From Methylomonas sp. 11b (GTDB lineage: Bacteria > Pseudomonadota > Gammaproteobacteria > Methylococcales > Methylomonadaceae), in NCBI RefSeq assembly GCF_000515215.1, contig NZ_KI911557.1, forward strand, positions 2,108,441 through 2,172,440: a stretch of 64,000 nt of DNA, written 5' to 3'. Below the pieces are notes generated by a model. The model was not told the origin of the DNA. It did no database searches and worked only from the letters and a program-made list of their open reading frames with translations. Of the stretch, positions 37,401 through 45,091 are shown piece by piece. Positions within the stretch are counted from its first letter, which is position 1; every line of letters starts with the position of its first letter. The translations under genes and the position numbers were made by a program.

Positions 37401-38386
37401 TCGGACAAGGTATAGCCAAAAGTGCGAGCAAAAGACTGGTTCATGGCCAGCATGGTGCCGTCGGCCGCCATCAACGCCATCGGCACCGGCGCCACATCGA
37501 ACAACCTGCGAAAATTAGCCTCGCTTTCCTGCAACGCGGCCTTGATACGCTTGCGCTCGGTGATGTCGCGGACAATCTTCGACGCGCCGACGACCTTGCC
37601 GTCGCTGTCCTTAATCGCCGAAACCGTCGCGGCGACGTCGATCCGGCTGCCGTCCTTACGCAACCTTTGGGTTTCGTAGTTGCTTATCCGCTCGCCGTTC
37701 ACAATCCGCTGTAGCAACTCGGCTTCGGTGGCCAGTAGTTCGGCTGGAAACAGCAGCGTAATCGGCTGGCCGACAATCTCAGCGGCACTGTAACCGAAGA
37801 TACGTTCGGCCGCAGCATTCCAACTGGTGACGATACCCTCCAGATTTTTGCCGATAATCGCATCGTCGGAAGAATTTACTAGTGCCGCCAACTGAGTGCG
37901 TTCTGCCACCAAACCCTGCTCAAGTAACACGTTCGCCGCTTTCAAAGCCTGTTCGACCCGTTCACGTTCGGCAACTTCCAGTTGCAAACGTTGGTTGGCC
38001 TCGCTTAACTGCGCAGGACTGGGCAATTGCAGCGCTTTGGGAATCAGCGGTATCAGCACCGCCACCGTCACCACCGAGACTATCGCCGTCACCACTTTGG
38101 CAAAAGCATCTAGTCCGTAAAGTGGTTCCCAAATCACCACGACATCCATCAGATGAGTCGTACCGCAGGCCAGAATGAACACCACAAACAACCATAACAC
38201 CCGGACATACGGAAAATCCTGCCTATGCCGCGCGAAATAACCCAAGGCAACCGGCAGCAAAAAGTAGGACAAAAATATCAAGCCATCGCTAATCACGAAG
38301 GTCCACAACAAACCCGGCGACCAGCTCAGGCAATAGCCATGCGGCATAAAATTATTGTCGGTCAGAAACTTTAGAATTTCATTCAT
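34490..38386 (-). CDS. Hybrid histidine kinase with ethylene-receptor-like copper-site sensor domain
   Basis: A 1298-residue protein. Residues 1-115 hold three membrane helices resembling the plant ETR1/SynEtr1 ethylene-binding domain: Asp34, Tyr41, Pro45, Cys74 and His78 keep the exact spacing of ETR1 Asp25, Tyr32, Pro36, Cys65 and His69, the last two being copper(I) ligands. Then come three PAS domains (about 155-280, 285-405, 410-530), a coiled coil, HisKA with His576 (SHEIRTP), a HATPase (about 680-795), two receiver domains (Asp866 and Asp1005) and an HPt domain with His1158. This is a complete phosphorelay in one chain. No response regulator gene is adjacent. Ligand binding (ethylene, copper) is inferred from the residues. 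Confidence 0.92.
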   Translation of the reverse strand: MNEILKFLTDNNFMPHGYCLSWSPGLLWTFVISDGLIFLSYFLLPVALGYFARHRQDFPYVRVLWLFVVFILACGTTHLMDVVVIWEPLYGLDAFAKVVTAIVSVVTVAVLIPLIPKALQLPSPAQLSEANQRLQLEVAERERVEQALKAANVLLEQGLVAERTQLAALVNSSDDAIIGKNLEGIVTSWNAAAERIFGYSAAEIVGQPITLLFPAELLATEAELLQRIVNGERISNYETQRLRKDGSRIDVAATVSAIKDSDGKVVGASKIVRDITERKRIKAALQESEANFRRLFDVAPVPMALMAADGTMLAMNQSFARTFGYTLSDIPTAEDWWRNAYPDPLYRQSVFDIWQNLQRRAAEQQAPIESHEYQVTCKNGEVRTAIISGITMGDNLLASLVDITERKRAEEELRKLSLVVEQSPESIVITDLDARIEYVNEAVIQTTGYSRAELLGQKANILKSGKTKPEYFVELWDNLTNGRSWQGEFINKRKDGCEFVESAILVPIRQQDGRISHYMAIKDDITEKKQMLEELENYREHLEELVVERTEQLADAMQAAEVANVSKSAFLANMSHEIRTPMNAIIGLTHLLQNTTLDAKQREQLTKISVAAQHLLGIINDILDFSKIEAGKLVLSIGDFDLDHIFKSLNDLICDRAAEKGLEVINRIDPALPAVLRGDSLRLGQILLNFASNAVKFTDVGHIVFRAKLIAKNPVGIVARFEISDTGIGMNAEQCSRLFQAFEQADSTTSRRFGGTGLGLAISKRLIELMGGTVGVESELGRGSTFWLELPFEYAAGSAQQLPKPDIRKGLKVLVVDDVAEAREAIAHMLTRFEARVSVADSGLAAAQNVVDAQQADSPFDLVLMDWMMPVMDGIQTARRMGELLGDSLPKIVLVTAYSYDGSAEELRSAGIVGHLAKPVTLSALHDTIAGVLSGWRQKTPADARRPDLANLKGRRVLLAEDNLINQEVALELLQEAGLLVDLAENGRSACDMAAKQLYDLILLDVQMPEMDGIAASLVIRRMPGREKTPILAMTANAFDEDRRACLSAGMNDHIPKPVNPEVLYDVILRWMPPLPPTQSAQVHKTSDEQNDGNAALHERLANIPGLDLQAGLHNLQNKLPFYLRQLRHFVQRHAAEADNIRQLLTVGDWESAQRAAHSLKSSAATLGITHIRQTAEGIEMALKQQAAAAVDSLQRPLKQLTEQLALFITQILDVLPAERALQEISPSTYSEEALRAVVEGLRILLEEGNIQSQIYVQNHREQLRQAFGHEGVASLMRHVEVFAFDQALDVLQRDPHL

Positions 38387-38711
38387 GGCAGGAATTTCGG
38401 TAAAGGTTATTTCCGCGATTTATGATCGGCTACCAGGGCACAGTAGCGTAAAAACGCATATGCGCTGCGGGCGCTCTCGATCAAAATCTGTACATGTAAA
38501 AATAGCACCTAGCTAAAACCGCGTTAGATTTAAGCCTTTAACACTATCAATTCAACTCCGGCGATACGTTAAAGAAGCGGGGTGGCACGACAAAATAACG
38601 GCGTTTTCGTTAATTTCGGCAATGCCGTCGGGCAGAGGCATTCAAGCCCTACAAGGTCTGGATCTTAGACCCACGCAGAAGACTACCGCCGCCACTTCAA
38701 AAAGGTTTGAC
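38387..38711. other. Intergenic region upstream of the kinase gene
   Basis: About 325 bases between the kinase start and the hsdS remnant. No gene is visible. The kinase promoter should lie at its left side, but no clear element could be named. Confidence 0.4.
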
Positions 38712-38852
38712 CTACCTTTTACCGGCACGTGTTTTAGCTTGCTCCGCCGTTTTGCCGGCGGCAATACGCGCCAACAATTCGCTGGCTGGTTCGTCGTTGG
38801 GGTCTTGCGGGACCAGTTCGCCGCGAAAGGCTTTGGCCAGCAACGATGGGTT
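38712..38852 (-). pseudogene. 3' remnant of a type I restriction specificity subunit gene (hsdS)
   Basis: The minus strand encodes a 46-residue tail, NPSLLAKAFRGELVPQDPNDE and on to the stop, characteristic of the conserved C-terminal end of HsdS proteins, which recognise DNA in type I restriction-modification enzymes. Upstream residues in the same frame (to 39026) do not resemble HsdS and lie over the cytochrome P450 gene. The rest of the gene and hsdR/hsdM are absent, so this is a leftover of a lost restriction locus. Confidence 0.8.
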
Positions 38853-38907
38853 TGTGGTAATTCGCGTTGAACAATTACAATCCCCGATAATTGACGGCTT
38901 CAACACA

Positions 38908-40272
38908 ATGGCACACGTGACATCGCAAACCCAACCCCAAAAAACCTCGTTACCGGAACATTCGGTAATTCTACCGATGATGCAGTTGATCTGGCGGCCG
39001 TTGGCGACCTTGGCCTGGATCCACAATCAGTACGGGGATCTGGTGCTGGGACGACTTTTCGGCAGAAAAATATTGTTCGTCTGTAACCCTGAACACATCG
39101 AACAAATCTTTAACCTGGAAGGCAAAGGCTTGTTGAACCGGGACTTTCTTTACGACGCCAAACAGGTACTGTTCGGCAACGGTTTGGTTAACAGCCAGAA
39201 CGAAGTGTGGAGCAAGCAGCGCCGTTTGATGCAGCCCTTGTTTACCAAAGAGGCGGTTAAGCATTACGAGGCGATTATGATCGAGGAAGCCGCCGCCGTG
39301 GCGGGCAACTTGAAAAACGCGGCCGGTGGCCAAGTCAATTTGACCTTGGCGATGAAAAATCTGATTCAGCGAATTTTTATCCGCACCCTGCTCGGCAAAT
39401 CGGTAGACAGCATTAGCAATAGCGCGGAGCTGATCAAGGTTATCGAAGTAATCTGCCGGGAGTTACCGGTACAGTTGGGTAGCGAAATTATCTTTGGCAG
39501 CCGCTTGAAACGCTTTATTCCGTTGAAATCCAAGCGCTATCATGCCGCGGTCGATTATCTGAAAGCCTTTATCCGCGAAGAAATTGCGGAAAAACAGCAC
39601 AATCCGGGGCAAGACCTGATATCGCTGTTGATTCAGTCTAGCGACAGAAGTACCGGCTACACAATGCCTGACGAACTACTGCAAGACGAAGCCGTTAATC
39701 TGTTCTTTGCCGGCCAGGAAACCACGATCAACACCTTGTTGTGGTTTTTTTATTTAACCGGCAAGCATGCCGATGTGCGCAACAAGATTGCCGCGGAAAT
39801 CCGCCAGTTACCCGAAGAGCCGCTATGCGCGTCCCACCTGAGCCAACTGCGCTATACCAAGGCCGCGTTAAACGAAACCTTGCGCCTTTATCCACCGACG
39901 TCGGCACTGTCGACGCAAACCGTGCAGGACATTGAACTAAGCGGCTATAGCATTCCAAAAAGCACTACGGTGTTGTTGAGCATGCACACCACTCACCATC
40001 ACCCCCGGCTGTGGCAGACACCGGAACAGTTTAATCCGGATAGATTCCTGGAAACCGCGGCGCCGGAACGGCACACATTTTCCTTTTTTCCGTTCGGCGG
40101 CGGTGTGCATAATTGCATAGGCAAACATTTTGCTGAGCTGGAAATGTTGTTGATCATCGCCAGCTTTATCAGAGAATTTAGCTTTGAAACCAATATTACC
40201 GCTAAAGAAGCCTTTAGTATCACGTTAAAGCCTGATCAGCCGGTTGTTGGCAGAATTATTCCTTACAAATAA
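38908..40272 (+). CDS. Cytochrome P450 monooxygenase
   Basis: The start at 38908 (MAHVTSQTQPQ) gives 454 residues; the frame is open further upstream, but only through the hsdS remnant. Hallmarks: I-helix AGQETT (268-273), K-helix ETLR (323-326), PDRF segment, and the heme loop FPFGGGVHNCIG with ligand Cys403. No membrane anchor, so it is soluble, and the sequence is of the CYP4/CYP102-like bacterial class. Redox partners are not nearby. Substrate unknown; hydroxylation of a fatty acid, terpene or sterol is possible. No clear ribosome site precedes the ATG, so the exact start is uncertain. Confidence 0.93.
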   Translation: MAHVTSQTQPQKTSLPEHSVILPMMQLIWRPLATLAWIHNQYGDLVLGRLFGRKILFVCNPEHIEQIFNLEGKGLLNRDFLYDAKQVLFGNGLVNSQNEVWSKQRRLMQPLFTKEAVKHYEAIMIEEAAAVAGNLKNAAGGQVNLTLAMKNLIQRIFIRTLLGKSVDSISNSAELIKVIEVICRELPVQLGSEIIFGSRLKRFIPLKSKRYHAAVDYLKAFIREEIAEKQHNPGQDLISLLIQSSDRSTGYTMPDELLQDEAVNLFFAGQETTINTLLWFFYLTGKHADVRNKIAAEIRQLPEEPLCASHLSQLRYTKAALNETLRLYPPTSALSTQTVQDIELSGYSIPKSTTVLLSMHTTHHHPRLWQTPEQFNPDRFLETAAPERHTFSFFPFGGGVHNCIGKHFAELEMLLIIASFIREFSFETNITAKEAFSITLKPDQPVVGRIIPYK

Positions 40273-40388
40273 TTTTTTAAAAAAAATATTTTGGGTTTTA
40301 TATTTGCCATTGCACTCTGGTAATGAGCAACAACTATTAGAATAAAATTAGTTGCATCGGCAAAAAATAAAAACCAACTATTCTGATT

Positions 40389-40520
40389 TCATTCTGTTGA
40401 TCTAACCATTGATTTTGAAGAAGCTGCATTACAACCGTCATCACCACACCACCACTGATCTCCACAACCGCCGAGAAACAGAGCAACCAAAACAATTAGT
40501 ATATTTTTATTAATTTTCAT
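40389..40520 (-). CDS. 43-residue Cys/Trp-rich small lipoprotein
   Basis: A short gene with AGGGT before the ATG at 40520. The product begins MKINKNILIVLVALFLGGCG, a clear lipoprotein signal with lipid Cys19, leaving a mature part of only 25 residues with DQWWCGDDGC (two Cys). It resembles entericidin-like or other tiny lipoproteins in plan, but no family is recognised. Too short for firm support; the signal and lipobox are the evidence. Confidence 0.6.
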   Translation of the reverse strand: MKINKNILIVLVALFLGGCGDQWWCGDDGCNAASSKSMVRSTE

Positions 40521-41349
40521 GATTTTTTACCCTGAGTTAGATTAAGATTCGCAATACGGCATAAAGAGTTCCATGCGATAAAATAATGTCAAGACTCGAC
40601 CATGGCATGTTCTGTAACAACAATCGCCACCGGTTTAAAAACGGCTACTCAGAGAAACCAGTAAGCAAGATTTCCAGACGCGACAACGGCGAATTTTCAT
40701 AGCTCACTATCTTGATTGGACTTGAAAATTACCCAGGGGGCTTCCGCCTGCCTCAACGCAAAAGCCTATTCCACGGCCACGCAGGCATCTAAAATCTTCC
40801 GAAAATACACTAAAATATTTTGGTGCCGTCTCCTGCCATTGGCCGATTTGCAAACTAAATTACCGGGCGCAATTCAGCGTGTGCAGCAGTCGCAAAGACC
40901 GAAACAACGCTAAAAGCCGCAACAGACCGGCGGTGCCACACGCTTATAAGCTTTTGAAAAATCAAAATATTCCGAGAGGCGTCACTTAAAATACGGCAAG
41001 CAGCACGGTACTTTGGATTAGGAAAAAACTTAAGACATTAGGGATTTTTGACAGCCGCTCGCTACCAAATGGCCGCCAAATTAAGCTAATCGGTATTACC
41101 TGAATGTACATGTTGCTAAACTATTTCATCCGGAGATAGCAATTGTCATGCTGGCCGTTCACACTGCTGCTTGCACAAAACGCTTTGCTATCCGGCTTGT
41201 TTTAGTAGTCAATCTCTTGAACTTGTCCGGCCAGAAGCCGTCAGAATGCATCGAATTGATCGGTGCCGTATTTTCTGATTGATTTCTTGCCAAAATTACC
41301 AACCCTTAATATCAACAGTGGCAAATAAAGCCATATAACCAAAATAAAA
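40521..41349. other. Long intergenic region with one weak short frame
   Basis: About 830 AT-rich bases. A 44-codon frame at 41148-41282 (MLAVHTAACTKRFAIRLVLV...) has GGAGA 11 bases upstream and a hydrophobic middle, but no family resemblance, so it is not called as a gene. The frame at 40716-40913 has no ribosome site. No RNA or terminator was recognised. Confidence 0.4.
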
Positions 41350-41829
41350 ATGAAATTTAGAGTTTTTCTGCAAAGACTATCTCATCCTCGCGTTAGAAGA
41401 CGATTAAAAATTGGCCTGTCCGTTTGGGGCGTGGCTATTGTCATTAGCCTGATTTCTAAACTGGCTTATGATATTGGTTATTTTAAAGCGCAATCGTTAA
41501 TAAACGATAAAAACACCGCAACACCTAATACCACCCAGATACTATCCATAGAATCAGCTCAGCGCATAGTATCCGGGGCTTTAAAAGAAGATCCTGATTA
41601 TCCAAAGACAATTGTGACGCAGGTTATTGATAACAACCAAAAGCTGGCGACTATTATTGTCGAAAACAATAAACAAAGAAAAATAGGCTGGATTATCGAT
41701 ATGCGCTTGTTTTTTATCGGCGATCTATTTAACGACAACGGCTATAACTTAACCGAGTCTATTGAGCGTCAGCACAGTATCAGTAGAGTAGATAACAGAC
41801 TAACAACGCCGGAACCCGTCGCACCTTAA
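41350..41829 (+). CDS. Hypothetical single-span membrane protein
   Basis: A 159-residue protein of unknown family. A basic N-terminus (RRRLK) precedes one membrane helix (about residues 22-40), so the remaining 120 residues should be periplasmic. That part is polar with a predicted mixed alpha/beta pattern (IESAQRIVSGALKEDPDY). AT-rich compared with the housekeeping genes. The ribosome site is poor, and no operon partner is visible. Confidence 0.65.
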   Translation: MKFRVFLQRLSHPRVRRRLKIGLSVWGVAIVISLISKLAYDIGYFKAQSLINDKNTATPNTTQILSIESAQRIVSGALKEDPDYPKTIVTQVIDNNQKLATIIVENNKQRKIGWIIDMRLFFIGDLFNDNGYNLTESIERQHSISRVDNRLTTPEPVAP

Positions 41830-41839
41830 ACACACGGCA

Positions 41840-41975
41840 TTATTAACCCGGCCCTTAAATACCGTCCGCCTATATGCCCTTGCGGGTACTGAGTTTATCG
41901 AATGGCACACCAGCCGGGGCTTCGACGTGCTCAGCCGGAACGGAATACCAGTGATGAATAGGGCCGGGTTAATAA
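41840..41975. repeat. MITE-like element with 15-bp terminal inverted repeats
   Basis: A 136-bp segment bounded by perfect terminal inverted repeats TTATTAACCCGGCCC (41840-41854) and GGGCCGGGTTAATAA (41961-41975). It has no coding capacity. The interior includes a TTCGACGTGCTCAGCCGGAACGG segment, like the common short repeat TTCGACAGGCTCAGC-GAACGG. The left end occurs again at 32848-32866. Confidence 0.7.
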
Positions 41976-42088
41976 AAGGGATAGAAATAATCTCCAAAAG
42001 CCTGTATTTATTGCCAGACAACGAATATTACGAAAAGCAGTAAGCACCGGCGTATTGAGCTTGCGATTGGGGCTCCCGCTTTTGCACC

Positions 42089-43342
42089 CTAGCCACGCAA
42101 ATGCCCATCCCCATACGCCACCCACTTGTAGGTGGTGAGCTCATCCGGTCCGACCGGGCCGCGCACATGGAGTTTGTCGGTGCTGATACCCACCACCGAG
42201 CCCAAACCGTAGTCACCGCCGCCCGACAAACGGGTCGAAGCGTTAATCATCACCGACGCCGAATCCACCTGTTCTTCAAACTGCCGGGCCAGGCTCAGGC
42301 TTTGCGTGACAATGCCGTCGGTGTGGCCGGAACCGTAGTGGTTGATATGGTCTATGGCTTGTTGAATGCCGTCCACGACCTTCACCGACAGAATGGGCGC
42401 CAGGTATTCGCTATGCCAATCTTCCTCTGTCGCTGGGGCTACATCGGGTAACAGTTTTTGGGTTTGTTCGCAGCCGCGCAATTCGATATGGTTTTCAGCA
42501 AATGCGGTTTGCAGTAGTGGCAATAGCTGTGCGGCGCATGCGCAGTCCACCAGCAAGGTTTCCAGTGCGTTACAGACTTGCACACTTTGGCATTTGGAAT
42601 TCACGGCCAAGGCAACGGCTTGTTCCGGGTCGGCATCGGCAGCAAGATACAAATGACAAATGCCGTCGTAATGCTTGATGACCGGAATCCGCGTGCCTTC
42701 GGCGATGCGCTTGATCAAGCCTTTACCGCCACGCGGGATTAACACGTCGATGTACTCGTCCATTTTCAACAGCTCGCCGACCGCTTCGTGGCCGGGTGTG
42801 CGGATGATTTGGATTGCATGTTCCGGCAGACCAGCGGCGACGGCGCCGGCAATCATCGCATCGGTGAGTATCGTATTGGTTTGCAACGCTTCCGAACCGC
42901 CGCGCAAGATCACCGCGTTACCGCTTTTGATGCACACTACGGCGGCATCGGTGGTGACGTTGGGGCGCGACTCGTAAATGATGCCGATCACGCCGAGCGG
43001 CACCGATTTTTTATAAACCCGCAGCCCGGCCGGATTGGTGTGGCCGGTCAGTATCCGATTCAGCGGGTCCGGCAACTGCGCCACTTTTTTCAGGCGCGAC
43101 AACATGTAATTAAAGGTTTTGTCGTCTATCGTCAGCCGCTTGACCATCGCATCAGACTGCCCTTCGTCACGGGCCTTGACGATTTCCCGGGCGTTGACTT
43201 CCAACACCTGCTGCCTGACCGACTCCAGCGCCTCGGCCATTTTCGCCAACGCCAGATTGCGCGTCGATTCGGAGGCTGATGCTAGTTGGCGAGATGCAGC
43301 GCGACTTTGTTGGGCGATGGTTTGGATGGGGTTGGTAGTCAT
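42089..43342 (-). CDS. proA: Glutamate-5-semialdehyde dehydrogenase, copy 2
   Basis: A 417-residue ProA with all family signatures: [39 protein letters not shown] and the catalytic Cys257 in VCNALETLLV. It differs at many positions from the copy at 17852-19108 (for example HTNPAGLRVYKKS against [13 protein letters not shown]), which suggests transfer or an old duplication. No proB is next to it. It may serve proline synthesis under other conditions (for example osmotic stress) or a related acyl-phosphate reduction; that is inference. Confidence 0.94.
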   Translation of the reverse strand: MTTNPIQTIAQQSRAASRQLASASESTRNLALAKMAEALESVRQQVLEVNAREIVKARDEGQSDAMVKRLTIDDKTFNYMLSRLKKVAQLPDPLNRILTGHTNPAGLRVYKKSVPLGVIGIIYESRPNVTTDAAVVCIKSGNAVILRGGSEALQTNTILTDAMIAGAVAAGLPEHAIQIIRTPGHEAVGELLKMDEYIDVLIPRGGKGLIKRIAEGTRIPVIKHYDGICHLYLAADADPEQAVALAVNSKCQSVQVCNALETLLVDCACAAQLLPLLQTAFAENHIELRGCEQTQKLLPDVAPATEEDWHSEYLAPILSVKVVDGIQQAIDHINHYGSGHTDGIVTQSLSLARQFEEQVDSASVMINASTRLSGGGDYGLGSVVGISTDKLHVRGPVGPDELTTYKWVAYGDGHLRG

Positions 43343-43404
43343 GTTTTTTCAGATCGATTGCTTTTGAGGCTGCTGATTTTGCCCGATTTCATCTGGTGTA
43401 GGAA

Positions 43405-43929
43405 TTATGGGTAACCCGCGCCAGCACCTCGGAGGATAATTTGCACCTTCCCATCTCCTGTAACAGAAGCGCGGAAATTGTTGGTTATTTGCATTTTATA
43501 CTTACCTGCCTTCATTTGAATGTAGCCAAGAGCAACATTGTTCTCGTTACCAGGATTACTCTCGCAAAGAGGTTCAAAAACGGTGTGGCTAATGGATTGC
43601 CCATCGATAGTTGCGATGTCAACTGTCAGTGCCAATTTCTGACTTGTTCTTCTCCACGGTTCAACTTGCTCTTGGGGATAGGCACAAAAATATGAAAAAA
43701 AAGATCTATGGGGATTGGACAGATCATATTTTTCAGTGGACCTAAACAGAAGCATTAGGGAATATCTTTCGTCCATGGGTACGTCGATGTTCTGGTCGAG
43801 GACAGCCCCCTTCTTGGATATATCAATAAAAGCGTCCTTAAGGGCCTGATTTGTCACGCACATAGACATAAGCCACATCGCTAGGCCAATAATTGGTTTC
43901 TTGCAAAGGACAAGGGTTGTTTCGTTCAT
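43405..43929 (-). CDS. Hypothetical exported protein, DUF5625-like
   Basis: The start at 43929 (MNETTLVLCKKPIIGLAMWL) gives 174 residues with a signal-like hydrophobic start. The mature part has ISKKGAVLDQNIDVPMDERYSLMLLF and ends GKYKMQITNNFRASVTGDGKVQI, a beta-sandwich pattern similar to DUF5625 proteins of unknown function; the family match is from memory of the pattern and is tentative. It precedes, on the same strand, nothing with a known role; the membrane protein at 44022-44762 lies upstream. Confidence 0.6.
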   Translation of the reverse strand: MNETTLVLCKKPIIGLAMWLMSMCVTNQALKDAFIDISKKGAVLDQNIDVPMDERYSLMLLFRSTEKYDLSNPHRSFFSYFCAYPQEQVEPWRRTSQKLALTVDIATIDGQSISHTVFEPLCESNPGNENNVALGYIQMKAGKYKMQITNNFRASVTGDGKVQIILRGAGAGYP

Positions 43930-44021
43930 GGCTTTTAAATCAATGAAATGGTACGGAGGGCATGATGAATTTACTAACCGCACTAATTGTTATCGATGCG
44001 GCACACATTATTTACCGTACC

Positions 44022-44762
44022 TTACTGACTATAAAAGCTCTCAAATTCCTTGAAAGCAAGTGAAAGAGCGATAACCTCAATGGCCGTAACAAAAAACATT
44101 GCAATTGATAACACGGCATTTTCAATGTCAGTAGCGTTTTCACGCCAAAGCATTGTAATAATAAAATTAAAAAATAGCGGAAACAAACAGACTATGGCAA
44201 ACATGTTAAAACCATTACCGCGGGTAATAACCCAAGACCATTTTAAACTCACTTTTTTGTCGATTGCGATAGCGGGAAACACCAAGCTTAGCCTTGCAGT
44301 TATATATCCGCCTAAAACATGAGAAAATAGTTTTATCCAAAACTTTACATCCTCCAGGCCAATCGAGGGCAAGTTCCTGTTAAACATAAACAACGTACTC
44401 ATAAAAACAATTGCTTCGACAAGACTCACGACTATAAATACCTGAAAAAGCATCCCTAAAAACTTAGCCGATCGCACACCCATTCTGAAGTCAATGTTGT
44501 TATATACCTTAAAATCACTTACAAGAACCAGACGATGACATATTATTGCAAGCCAGGACAAACCGATACCAAGTATGCCCATAAATAACAAAGCCAATGG
44601 AAATCCAATATTTTTAGCGTAATTAAATATTAATGCAGAATAAACTAATAAAATTAAAGTCGGCAGCGTAATTACATTGAAGAATTCTTTCTTAGTTATC
44701 CAAGCCGTTTTTAGGGTATTCAGAACAATTGGCCAAGCCTGAAGTTTAAATTCCAAGGTCAT
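44022..44762 (-). CDS. Hypothetical multi-span membrane protein
   Basis: A 246-residue protein with about six hydrophobic segments (for example residues 30-48, 54-76, 100-124, 145-165, 190-208, 215-238). I do not recognise the family. The gene is AT-rich compared with neighbours, which may indicate transfer. It lies 92 bp upstream of the DUF5625-like gene on the same strand, so co-transcription is possible. Confidence 0.7.
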   Translation of the reverse strand: MTLEFKLQAWPIVLNTLKTAWITKKEFFNVITLPTLILLVYSALIFNYAKNIGFPLALLFMGILGIGLSWLAIICHRLVLVSDFKVYNNIDFRMGVRSAKFLGMLFQVFIVVSLVEAIVFMSTLFMFNRNLPSIGLEDVKFWIKLFSHVLGGYITARLSLVFPAIAIDKKVSLKWSWVITRGNGFNMFAIVCLFPLFFNFIITMLWRENATDIENAVLSIAMFFVTAIEVIALSLAFKEFESFYSQ

Positions 44763-45091
44763 TTTTAGTCTTCCATAAATTTTAATAAATGGTCTTATAG
44801 TTATTGTCTATCTTCCAGTTTCGAACGCTATATATCAATTTAGACCGAACGAATGGGGCAAACAACTAAAGTCAATCAGAAACATAAGGATCGATAACCA
44901 CATCGCATCTAAAACGCTGAGATAAAAGCATAGACATCCCTTTCCGATTTGACAGAAAAAGCGCTAATCTCTCCGACGCACCAGCCCGTCTAATGCCAGA
45001 TACCGCACCCGCACACCCTCATCCAAAACCACTTTAAAAGCCAAATGCTTTATCATTGGGCCAGGACACGCACGGAACCCGCATAATTACA
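44763..45091. other. Divergent intergenic region
   Basis: About 330 bases between a leftward and a rightward gene; it should hold both promoters. No recognisable operator, RNA or repeat was seen. Confidence 0.4.

Noticed and set aside
38707..38907. N-terminal extension of the cytochrome P450
   Set aside because: The extra 67 codons lie over the opposite-strand hsdS remnant and do not resemble P450 sequence; the start at 38908 fits family length.
40716..40913. 65-codon frame in the 40.5-41.3 kb gap
   Set aside because: No ribosome site, no family resemblance and unremarkable composition.
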